From Dehalococcoidia bacterium (GTDB lineage: Bacteria > Chloroflexota > Dehalococcoidia > Dehalococcoidales > RBG-16-60-22), in assembly GCA_013202615.1 (NCBI GenBank), contig JABMRL010000035.1:1-6832 (forward strand): a DNA stretch of 6,832 nucleotides. Direction: 5' to 3'. Positions within the stretch are counted from its first letter, which is position 1. Every line of letters starts with the position of its first letter. The translations under genes were made by a program, and so were the position numbers. This document shows, one piece after another, positions 1 to 5,148 of the stretch. The notes under the pieces were generated by a model that made no database searches, had not been told where the DNA came from, and saw nothing but the letters and a program-made list of their open reading frames with translations.

Positions 1-701
1 ATTACTTGCCCGTTGGCAGCGAAGAGGCGACGAAGTGGTATATTGAGCAGATACTGGAAGCTGGCTGCGGCTTTGTTAACTGTATTCCGGTTTTTATCGC
101 CCGCGAGAAGTACTGGCAGAAGCGCTTCGCCGAAAAAGGGCTCCCTGTTATAGGCGATGATATAAAATCGCAGGTCGGCGCCACCATTACCCACCGCGTG
201 CTGACACGCCTGTTCCGGGACCGCGGCGTCAAGCTGGAGCACACTTACCAGATGAACTTCGGCGGTAATACCGACTTCTACAACATGCTGGAGCGAGAAC
301 GGCTCGAGTCCAAGAAAATTTCCAAGACCAACTCGGTAACCTCACAGCTTGATTACAAGATGAATCCCGACGATATATACGTCGGCCCCAGCGACTACGT
401 TCCCTGGCTTCACGACCGCAAGTTCTGCTACATCAAGATGGAAGGCCGCACCTTCGGCGATGTGCCGCTGAACCTGGAGATGAAACTGGAGGTCTGGGAC
501 AGCCCCAACTCCGCCGGCGTTGTCATTGACGCCATCCGGTGCTGCAAGCTGGCCATGGACCGCGGACTTGTCGGAGAACTGGTCGAACCGTCCGCTTACT
601 TCATGAAATCACCCCCTGTCCAGTACACAGATGCGGAAGCGCACCAGATGGTGGAAAAGTTCATCGCTGACATGGTCAAAGCAGGCAAACCAGCCAAGTA
701 A
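1..701 (+). CDS. ino1: Inositol-3-phosphate synthase (myo-inositol-1-phosphate synthase), 5'-truncated by window edge
   Basis: Converts D-glucose 6-phosphate to 1D-myo-inositol 3-phosphate in the cytosol, using NAD+ as a recycled cofactor. This is the first committed step to inositol lipids. The frame is open to the left edge, and the codon before the first possible start reads Tyr, giving [13 protein letters not shown], an internal family motif. The TTG at 6 is therefore not the true start, and the N-terminal Rossmann part is missing. About 232 residues remain. Counting from the TTG codon, I see [11 protein letters not shown] (50-60), NFGGNTDF (84-91), SKKISKTNS (102-110), [17 protein letters not shown] (142-158) and [10 protein letters not shown] (162-171). 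The lysines in the first, third and fourth blocks match, from memory, the catalytic lysine positions of this family. The sequence closely recalls the actinobacterial/archaeal-length enzyme rather than the longer eukaryotic one. A lipid headgroup transferase follows after 60 bases, which suggests a phosphatidylinositol role. TAA stop at 699-701. Confidence 0.95.
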   Translation, partial: YLPVGSEEATKWYIEQILEAGCGFVNCIPVFIAREKYWQKRFAEKGLPVIGDDIKSQVGATITHRVLTRLFRDRGVKLEHTYQMNFGGNTDFYNMLERERLESKKISKTNSVTSQLDYKMNPDDIYVGPSDYVPWLHDRKFCYIKMEGRTFGDVPLNLEMKLEVWDSPNSAGVVIDAIRCCKLAMDRGLVGELVEPSAYFMKSPPVQYTDAEAHQMVEKFIADMVKAGKPAK

Positions 702-761
702 AGCTTCGCGAGGTTTCCGGACAGCAACTGGCAAAGCAAGGGGATTTTTTGGGTCTGAAGA

Positions 762-1406
762 ATGGAAGGGAACTCAGTTAGCATCGCCTCAAAAAAACAG
801 CCGTTCAAGTCCCGGTTAGCCGAAGCCCGCAAAGCCACCGCCTATCGCCTTTCCCGGCCACTGGTACGGCTCCTGGCCAAAACAGGAATAACCCCCAACG
901 CCCTGACCTGGTTTGGTCTGTTGCTTTCCTTCGGGGCGGCAGCGCTTATTGCTCTCGGGCAGCCTTTTATCGCCGGCTTCGTTGTCCTTATTGCCGGGCT
1001 GTTTGACATGCTGGACGGAGCGCTAGCCCGCTTTATCGATAAAAGCACCAAATTTGGCGGCATCCTTGATTCAGTTCTGGACCGCCTGGGTGAGGCGGCC
1101 GTCCTGCTGGGTCTTTTAATATTCTTTGCCGGACACCTTTCGGTGCCCGGCATACTCGTTGTCGGCATCACATTGCCCGGCGCGCTGACGGTCAGCTACC
1201 TCCGGGCCCGGGCAGAAGCGGCTGGCCTGATTGGAGAGGTAGGCCTTTTCACCCGTACGGAAAGAATAATCATCATATCACTGGGGCTTTTCTTAAGCAG
1301 CATCGACTATGCGCTGATTATAGCGCTGGGTATCGTTGCCTTTTTCAGCTACGTGACCATTATCCAGCGGCTGCTCCACATATGGCAGCAGACAAAGGGA
1401 GAGTAG
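762..1406 (+). CDS. CDP-alcohol phosphatidyltransferase, probable phosphatidylinositol-phosphate synthase
   Basis: Integral membrane enzyme of 214 residues that transfers a phosphatidyl group from CDP-diacylglycerol to an alcohol. The full family signature is present: DMLDGALAR at 82-90, then GGILDSVLD at 99-107, giving the four metal-binding aspartates D82, D85, D103 and D107. About six hydrophobic segments follow an amphipathic N-terminus. The block SYLRARAEAAGL (145-156) and TRTERIII (164-171) matches what I recall of mycobacterial phosphatidylinositol-phosphate synthase (PgsA1), where basic residues here hold the inositol phosphate. With an inositol-phosphate synthase immediately upstream, inositol phosphate is the likely acceptor. 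Phosphatidylglycerophosphate synthase is a less likely alternative. The ATG at 762 is the first possible start, because an in-frame TGA lies at 756-758. The ribosome-binding site before it is weak, with only GAAG close by. Confidence 0.9.
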   Translation: MEGNSVSIASKKQPFKSRLAEARKATAYRLSRPLVRLLAKTGITPNALTWFGLLLSFGAAALIALGQPFIAGFVVLIAGLFDMLDGALARFIDKSTKFGGILDSVLDRLGEAAVLLGLLIFFAGHLSVPGILVVGITLPGALTVSYLRARAEAAGLIGEVGLFTRTERIIIISLGLFLSSIDYALIIALGIVAFFSYVTIIQRLLHIWQQTKGE

Positions 1407-1422
1407 TTTTCACATCACTTTC

Positions 1423-1428
1423 GGGAGG
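1423..1428 (+). promoter_or_regulatory. Ribosome-binding site of purA
   Basis: GGGAGG lies 5 bases before the ATG at 1434. It fixes the start of purA and fits the conserved N-terminus, in which the P-loop aspartate becomes residue 13 as in E. coli PurA. Confidence 0.75.
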
Positions 1429-1433
1429 CTAGA

Positions 1434-2717
1434 ATGCCAGTAATTGCGATTATTGGAGCTCACTGGGGAGACGAGGGCAAAGGAAAGATAGTTGACCTGC
1501 TTGCCGAGCAGGCAGATATGGTAATGCGTTTTTCCGGCGGGGACAATGCCGGACACACCGTGGTCAACCAGCAAGGCGAGTTCGCCTTACACCTTGTCCC
1601 TTCCGGTATTTTTTCGCCCAAAGCCACCTCCGTGATTGGAAACGGCGTGGTGGTCAACCCCCGCGTCTTGCTCGACGAATTGGGCGCGCTCAAGCAGCGC
1701 GGCGTGGACGTCTCGCGTTTTTTCATCAGTGACCGGGCTCACCTGGTGATGCCCTACCACATTCTTCTCGATGGACTGGAGGAAGATGCGCGGGGAGGTA
1801 AGGCTATCGGCACCACACGCAAGGGCATCGGCCCCGCCTTTGCCGATAAGGCCTCCCGTCTGGGACTCAGGACCAGTGACCTTCTGGATAAGGATGTTTT
1901 TCGCGAGCGGCTTCACGCTGTGCTCACCGGCAAGAACACGCTGTTGACCAAGGTCTATAACGCCGACCCGCTATCAGAGGACGAAATATTTAGCGAATAC
2001 TGCCGGTACGGCGAGATATTGGCTCCCCACATCTGCGACACCTCCGCCCTGCTGGAAAAGGCGGTAGACGACGGGAAAAAGATAATGCTGGAAGGGGCCC
2101 AGGGGGCTTTGCTGGACCCTGATTTCGGCACCTACCCCTACGCCACCTCATCTTCACCGCTGGCCGGAGGAGGCTGCCTGGGGGTTGGCCTGGGACCGAC
2201 CAGGATAGACGATGTTCTGGGGATTTTCAAAGCATACTGCACCCGTGTCGGCGGCGGCCCTATGCCCACCGAACTGCAGGATGAAATCGGCGGCTGCATA
2301 CGGGAACTGGCTCACGAATACGGCACCACCACCGGCCGACCGAGGCGCTGCGGCTGGTTTGATGCCGTTGCCTCCCGGTTCAGCACCCGCGTGAATAGCT
2401 ACACCCAGGCAATTGTTACCCGCCTCGATGTGCTCGACACAATGCCTGCCCTGAAAATATGCACTGCCTACGAACTGAACGGCGAGAAAATCGATTACTT
2501 CCCGGCAAGTGCCGTCACACTGGAGAAGTGCCAGCCGATATACGAAGAGCTTCCCGGCTGGCAGACACCCATAAGTGATATCCGTGATTTTGCCCAGCTG
2601 CCACTGCAAGCCCGCCAGTACCTGTCAAGGCTTGAGGAACTCATCGCCTGCCCCATCAGCGTCATATCGGTTGGCATGAGACGAGAGCAGACCATCTTCA
2701 AGAGCCCTGTCTGGTAG
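1434..2717 (+). CDS. purA: Adenylosuccinate synthetase
   Basis: Catalyses GTP-dependent condensation of IMP with L-aspartate to adenylosuccinate, the first step from IMP to AMP; cytosolic homodimer. Its 427 residues match the family's usual length of about 430. Visible motifs are GDEGKGK (12-18) with catalytic D13, GGDNAGHT (35-42) with catalytic H41, GTTRKGIGPAFADK in the IMP loop, EGAQGALLDPDFGTYPY, KAYCTRVGGGPMPTEL, the GTTTGRPRRCGWFDA aspartate/guanine loop, and TRLDVLD. Residue 10 is His where the P-loop signature usually has Gln (QWGDEGKG), and GGDNAGHT has Asp where many bacteria have Asn or His; neither removes a catalytic residue. It lies 27 bases after the phosphatidyltransferase gene and is probably co-transcribed, though functionally unrelated. 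Its TAG stop abuts a remnant of a cupin gene, so the downstream boundary has been rearranged. Confidence 0.98.
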   Translation: MPVIAIIGAHWGDEGKGKIVDLLAEQADMVMRFSGGDNAGHTVVNQQGEFALHLVPSGIFSPKATSVIGNGVVVNPRVLLDELGALKQRGVDVSRFFISDRAHLVMPYHILLDGLEEDARGGKAIGTTRKGIGPAFADKASRLGLRTSDLLDKDVFRERLHAVLTGKNTLLTKVYNADPLSEDEIFSEYCRYGEILAPHICDTSALLEKAVDDGKKIMLEGAQGALLDPDFGTYPYATSSSPLAGGGCLGVGLGPTRIDDVLGIFKAYCTRVGGGPMPTELQDEIGGCIRELAHEYGTTTGRPRRCGWFDAVASRFSTRVNSYTQAIVTRLDVLDTMPALKICTAYELNGEKIDYFPASAVTLEKCQPIYEELPGWQTPISDIRDFAQLPLQARQYLSRLEELIACPISVISVGMRREQTIFKSPVW

Positions 2718-2746
2718 AAGCGGCAAAGAAAAAAGCGCAATTTTAA
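2715..2746 (+). pseudogene. Remnant of the 3' end of a third cupin gene
   Basis: Directly after, and overlapping, the purA stop, a frame different from purA reads E-A-A-K-K-K-A-Q-F-stop (2717-2746). Cupin 1 ends E-E-A-K-K-K-A-Q-S-stop (3142-3171). The 30 bases, stop codon included, differ at only two positions. Similarity ceases upstream of about 2715, inside the purA stop codon, so only the last ten codons survive. The remnant keeps the same distance to the next start codon as the intact copy does (53 bases). The simplest reading is a lost tandem cupin copy or a duplication breakpoint; this is inference from one window. Confidence 0.65.
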
Positions 2747-2805
2747 ACAAGAAAAGGGGGCTATCTAAAATGGAAAAGAAAGAACCACCGGCAACTCAAG
2801 AAGAG
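2717..2805 (+). repeat. Direct repeat, copy 1 (before and at start of cupin 1)
   Basis: This 89-base segment matches 3142-3230 at an offset of 425 bases. The first 30 bases (cupin tail) have 28 identities. The middle, carrying the ribosome-binding site, aligns as AAAGGGGG-CTATCTAAAATGG against AAAGGAGGGCTAT-TAAAATGG, with compensating one-base gaps. The first 12 codons of the two cupin genes then match at 29 of 36 bases, mostly with synonymous differences. Similarity falls off sharply after that. Confidence 0.7.
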
Positions 2806-3171
2806 TTCAACAAACGCGTTATCCGCTACCGCGATGTTCCCATTGTAGACCTGTTCCCCGGTGTAAAAAGCCACATCGTAGCTACCGAAAAAATCACGCT
2901 TCAATTCCTTACTGAGGCTCCTAACTGCCAAAGTCCCATTCATCACCATGAAGCAGAACAAACCATGATTGTCACCGGAGGTGCCTGTGATATGACAGTC
3001 GATGGAAAACTGTACCACCTTGAGGAAGGTGATGTCATCATCCTCCCCTCAAACTTGGAACATGGAACCTACGTTTCCGATAGGGGCCTCCGCGCCATCG
3101 ACATCTTTTCCCCGCCCAGGCAAGACATCGTGGCTAAATTGGAAGAGGCAAAGAAAAAAGCGCAATCTTAA
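2770..3171 (+). CDS. Small single-domain cupin protein (copy 1)
   Basis: A 133-residue cytosolic beta-barrel protein of the cupin_2 type; specific function not recognised. Cupin motif 1 is PIHHHEAEQTMIVTGG (56-71), with probable metal ligands H58, H60 and Q64. Motif 2 is GDVIILPSNLEHGTY (87-101), with ligand H98. All four usual metal positions are filled, so metal binding is likely. Such proteins include sugar-ring-opening enzymes (KdgF-like), dioxygenases and small-molecule binding proteins, and the sequence does not decide between them. The C-terminus is a lysine/glutamate-rich helix. AAGGGGG at 2754-2760 lies 9 bases before the ATG. The protein is about 45% identical to the next gene by hand alignment, with strongest conservation at the N-terminal MEKKEP-ATQEE, in the two cupin motifs and at EHGTY-SD. 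It lies 52 bases after purA and 23 bases before its paralogue. Confidence 0.9.
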   Translation: MEKKEPPATQEEFNKRVIRYRDVPIVDLFPGVKSHIVATEKITLQFLTEAPNCQSPIHHHEAEQTMIVTGGACDMTVDGKLYHLEEGDVIILPSNLEHGTYVSDRGLRAIDIFSPPRQDIVAKLEEAKKKAQS

Positions 3172-3230
3172 TATCACAAAGGAGGGCTATTAAAATGGAG
3201 AAAAAAGAGCCTCTGGCAACGCAGGAAGAG
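3142..3230 (+). repeat. Direct repeat, copy 2 (end of cupin 1 to start of cupin 2)
   Basis: Partner of 2717-2805. It comprises the last nine codons and stop of cupin 1, the 23-base spacer with its ribosome-binding site, and the first 12 codons of cupin 2. Together the two copies bracket cupin 1 as a 425-base unit. Confidence 0.7.
3178..3186 (+). promoter_or_regulatory. Ribosome-binding site of cupin 2
   Basis: AAAGGAGGG is a near-perfect Shine-Dalgarno sequence 8 bases before the ATG at 3195. It is stronger than the AAGGGGG before cupin 1 and lies in the spacer between the paralogues. Confidence 0.75.
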
Positions 3231-3599
3231 TATGAAAAACAGATAATATATCATGAAGATATTCCAGCGGTAGAGCTGGTTCCCGGACAGATTAAGGCAC
3301 ACCTTATTTCCGGCGAACGGGCGACAGCCATGTTCGCTACTTTTCAACCCAATGTCGTTGGCCCCCTGCACAAGCACGAACACGAGCAAATCATGATTAT
3401 CGCCGATGGAGAGGGTGAACTGGTGACCGGCGGGAAACGCTATCCGGTCAAGAAAGGCGACGTTACCGTCTTCGCCTCAAATCAGGAGCACGGCACCTAC
3501 GCCTCCGATAAGGGAATCAAGACAATCGAGATATTTATCCCGGTGCGGCAGGAGTACATGGATAAGCTGGCCGCGCTCAAGAAGAGCCTGGGGAAATAG
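3195..3599 (+). CDS. Small single-domain cupin protein (copy 2)
   Basis: A 134-residue paralogue of the preceding gene; specific function not recognised. Motif 1 is PLHKHEHEQIMIIADGEGE (57-75), with probable metal ligands H59, H61 and Q65. Motif 2 is KKGDVTVFASNQEHGTY (86-102), with ligand H99. The extra H63 in motif 1 (H-K-H-E-H-E-Q) gives the commoner HxHxHEQ form, where copy 1 has alanine. The two proteins share N-terminal MEKKEP-ATQEE and the middle of the barrel but differ in strands that line the pocket (for example FATFQPNVV against FLTEAPNCQ). They may bind different ligands or form a hetero-oligomer; this is inference. It is the last gene of the plus-strand block. Confidence 0.9.
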   Translation: MEKKEPLATQEEYEKQIIYHEDIPAVELVPGQIKAHLISGERATAMFATFQPNVVGPLHKHEHEQIMIIADGEGELVTGGKRYPVKKGDVTVFASNQEHGTYASDKGIKTIEIFIPVRQEYMDKLAALKKSLGK

Positions 3600-3623
3600 C
3601 CGGCCCATCAGGCACAGTTTTTT
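3586..3623 (+). terminator. Possible intrinsic terminator after cupin 2
   Basis: GCCTG (3586-3590) pairs with CAGGC (3609-3613), and GGG (3591-3593) with CCC (3604-3606), leaving a two-base bulge and a 10-base loop. Six T residues follow at 3618-3623. The hairpin overlaps the cupin 2 stop codon. The stem is short and the T-run starts 4 bases late, so this is a weak candidate, but it sits where the convergent operons would need one. Confidence 0.35.
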
Positions 3624-3682
3624 ATAGAATTGGCACCGCTCTCAGCTGGTCATTCGGTTATAACAGCCACGGTGACCCATGA

Positions 3683-4207
3683 TTATTTTCCTGCTGACAC
3701 TTTGTAGCCCTTCCGGGTCAGGTAATTGCCCAGCAGGATTGACGTTATTATCACCAGCGGCAGCGAGACCAGCCACCGTATAACGGTGAACTTGACGCCC
3801 AGAAAAGAAGCTTCGAAGATGGCCATCGGGATGCGGCAGATAGCGGCGGCGCCGAGGTAGGTGAAAATAACGCTGAGCTTGGCCCCTTTGCTGTACAGAG
3901 CATAGGCCACCGGGAAGGCCATATACAGCCCCCCCACCGTGGTGCTGCCAAGCAGTATCACCCAGAGATAGCCGCGAAAGTCAGAACCCTCGCCGAGGTG
4001 TCGCTCAACCGTCTCCCGCTTCACCCATACCTCGAAGAGCCCGATTAAGATGAAAGCACCGGGTATTATTCCCAGCATAGTGGTGGAAAAGGAGATAAAA
4101 TTCCGACCGATTTCCTGCCCGGAATTGAACCCCGTCAGCCAGGATACGACCAGAAAGACGAAATAGCCGGCAAAGAGAATAATTTTGATGACAGTGTTTC
4201 TTTTCAT
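3683..4207 (-). CDS. Half-size permease, YraQ/ArsP (UPF0718) type, second gene of pair
   Basis: A 174-residue membrane protein with about four to five hydrophobic segments (roughly 6-25, 36-60, 80-104, 111-133 and 141-163). The block LLGSTTVGGLYMAFPVAYAL (85-104) followed by YSKG, and later FEASFLGVKFTVIRWLVSL (131-149), are shared in order with the upstream gene (LLGSVTVIPGFIAFPLAGIL; ERAYFGLKVTVIRNIISF). Full-length members of the DUF318 permease family carry two such halves in one chain, so this is probably half of a heterodimeric transporter in the cytoplasmic membrane. It has a single cysteine, C124, in a predicted membrane segment. Its ATG overlaps the upstream stop codon as ATGA (4204-4207), which implies translational coupling. 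ArsR control suggests a metal, metalloid or thiol-reactive solute, but no substrate can be read from the sequence. Confidence 0.85.
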   Translation of the reverse strand: MKRNTVIKIILFAGYFVFLVVSWLTGFNSGQEIGRNFISFSTTMLGIIPGAFILIGLFEVWVKRETVERHLGEGSDFRGYLWVILLGSTTVGGLYMAFPVAYALYSKGAKLSVIFTYLGAAAICRIPMAIFEASFLGVKFTVIRWLVSLPLVIITSILLGNYLTRKGYKVSAGK

Positions 4208-4689
4208 TGGAAAATTTCCCCGAAGGAAAGGCCGATTACGACAGCCACCACAAGGGCGATAAAGAAGCTGATTATATTTCTGATAACGGTGACCTTCAGC
4301 CCGAAGTACGCTCTCTCTATGGGTACGGTGAGCACACCCACCATCATCAATGTGGTGGTGAAAGCGGCGACGACCATATAGACCACCCCTTTTTGCACTA
4401 AAATGCCCGCCAGCGGGAAAGCAATGAAGCCGGGAATAACGGTGACGGAACCCAGAAGAGACGCCAGAGCCATGGCCGTGAATTTATTGTCGCTGCCGAG
4501 ATACCGGGAAATGAGTTCATCGGGCACCAGATAAAGGACAACGGAGATGAGAACAATCATGAGCAAAAATGCCGGGAGAATCATGATAAATCGTCGGGCA
4601 GCGATTTTCAACGACCGGGTTGTCTTCTCGCGACTGAAAATAAGTGAAACCAGCAGGGCTAACCCGGCGACAATATACAGATAATACAT
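4204..4689 (-). CDS. Half-size permease, YraQ/ArsP (UPF0718) type, first gene of pair
   Basis: A 161-residue membrane protein with about five hydrophobic segments (roughly 3-18, 34-55, 72-97, 102-123 and 134-155). The initial segment is an uncleaved signal anchor with no cleavage site visible. Conserved family blocks are YLGSDNKFTAMALASLLGS (63-81), VIPGFIAFPLAGILVQKG (84-101) and IERAYFGLKVTVIRNI (124-139). It contains no cysteine, so any thiol-based metalloid handling like that described for ArsP is not supported by this chain. The ATG at 4689 follows the regulator's TAA by one base, and no good Shine-Dalgarno sequence is seen, so translation probably depends on termination of the regulator. 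It is likely one subunit of a two-protein exporter with the next gene. Confidence 0.85.
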   Translation of the reverse strand: MYYLYIVAGLALLVSLIFSREKTTRSLKIAARRFIMILPAFLLMIVLISVVLYLVPDELISRYLGSDNKFTAMALASLLGSVTVIPGFIAFPLAGILVQKGVVYMVVAAFTTTLMMVGVLTVPIERAYFGLKVTVIRNIISFFIALVVAVVIGLSFGEIFQ

Positions 4690-4690
4690 G

Positions 4691-5062
4691 TTATCTCTGC
4701 TGTTTCCCTTTTATAGGACAATACTTCTCACATTTTTCTTCTTTATCAGGTGTTTCCATTGTCAACGCGGCTGAGGTAAGGTTCCAGCATCGTTCCAGAG
4801 CCTTACGGTTGATAAAGTAGTGAACATGGTAACCTCGCCGCTCACCATTGACTAAGCCAATTGCCCTGAGGACTCGAAGGTGCTGTGATACTGCCGATTG
4901 AGTAACATTAAGGAACGCAGCCAGGGCGTTAACACATAAAGCATGCGAGGCATGCTGTCGGCAGAGAAGTTTGATTAATCTGAGACGTGTGGGGTCAGCA
5001 AGCGCACCAAATACCGCAGCCTGTTCTTCGGTATTTTTCTGAATAAAATTCTGTGTTTTCAT
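4691..5062 (-). CDS. ArsR/SmtB-family winged-helix transcriptional repressor
   Basis: A 123-residue dimeric DNA-binding protein, probably repressing its own operon until an effector binds. The start used is the ATG at 5062 (MKTQNF). An in-frame ATG at 5113 would give 17 more residues, but it lies between the -35 and -10 boxes of the operon promoter and so would be upstream of the transcript. Domain features: helix 1-2 with FGALADPTRLRLIKLL (18-33), ALCVNALAAF (41-50) in the place of the ArsR metal-box helix, the recognition helix VTQSAVSQHLRVLRAIGL (53-70), and the wing NGERRGYHVHYFI (72-84). Cysteines are C34, C43, C92, C111 and C115. Only one Cys remains of the classical CVC box, but the C-terminal CEKYC (111-115) could supply ligands. 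The effector is unknown. Two permease genes follow directly. Confidence 0.9.
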   Translation of the reverse strand: MKTQNFIQKNTEEQAAVFGALADPTRLRLIKLLCRQHASHALCVNALAAFLNVTQSAVSQHLRVLRAIGLVNGERRGYHVHYFINRKALERCWNLTSAALTMETPDKEEKCEKYCPIKGKQQR

Positions 5063-5064
5063 AG

Positions 5065-5076
5065 ACTTATATAAGT
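5065..5076 (-). promoter_or_regulatory. Candidate ArsR operator palindrome
   Basis: ACTTATATAAGT is a perfect 12-bp palindrome two bases before the regulator's ATG, within the predicted leader. AT-rich inverted repeats of this kind are typical ArsR/SmtB sites. A related, imperfect repeat (TATATT-ATAAG-AATATT on the minus strand, 5085-5100) overlaps the -10 box, and the hexamer CTTATA recurs on the plus strand at 5066 and 5090. Autoregulation is inferred from position. Confidence 0.6.
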
Positions 5077-5086
5077 TTTTACTAAT

Positions 5087-5123
5087 ATTCTTATAATATA
5101 TATTAATAATCATTGCTTGTCAA
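5087..5123 (-). promoter_or_regulatory. Sigma70-type promoter of the arsR-permease operon
   Basis: On the minus strand TTGACA (5123-5118) is a perfect -35 box. It is followed by a 17-base spacer and TATATT (5100-5095), five of six against the -10 consensus. The predicted transcript start is near 5088, giving a leader of about 26 bases to the ATG at 5062. The region is far more AT-rich than the rest of the window. No Shine-Dalgarno sequence is visible in the leader. Confidence 0.7.
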
Positions 5124-5148
5124 GTACCCAAGCGGGATAACACTAGTC

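Noticed and set aside
6..6. TTG at 6 as the start of the inositol-phosphate synthase gene
   Set aside because: The frame is open to the window edge, the preceding codon continues the conserved motif (Tyr before [12 protein letters not shown]), and a whole N-terminal domain would otherwise be missing.
2154..2609. 151-codon open frame on the minus strand
   Set aside because: It is antisense to conserved purA sequence. The frame is open because of GC-biased codon use and its translation resembles no family.
3648..3677. GGTCA/TGACC inverted repeat between the convergent operons as a terminator for the permease genes
   Set aside because: The stem is only five base pairs with a 20-base loop and no T-run on the minus strand. 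The internal GTTATAAC palindrome (3657-3664) is short enough to be chance.
3683..4689. The two permease genes as one gene broken by a frameshift
   Set aside because: Each has its own start and a complete set of the shared motifs, and they join by a clean ATGA overlap typical of coupled genes. No disrupted continuous frame is evident.
3683..5113. Calling the ArsR-permease operon an arsenic-resistance island
   Set aside because: No arsenate reductase, ArsA, ArsB/Acr3 or ArsM gene is present, the regulator lacks the full CVC box and the permeases are nearly cysteine-free. Only a general effector-responsive transport operon is supported.
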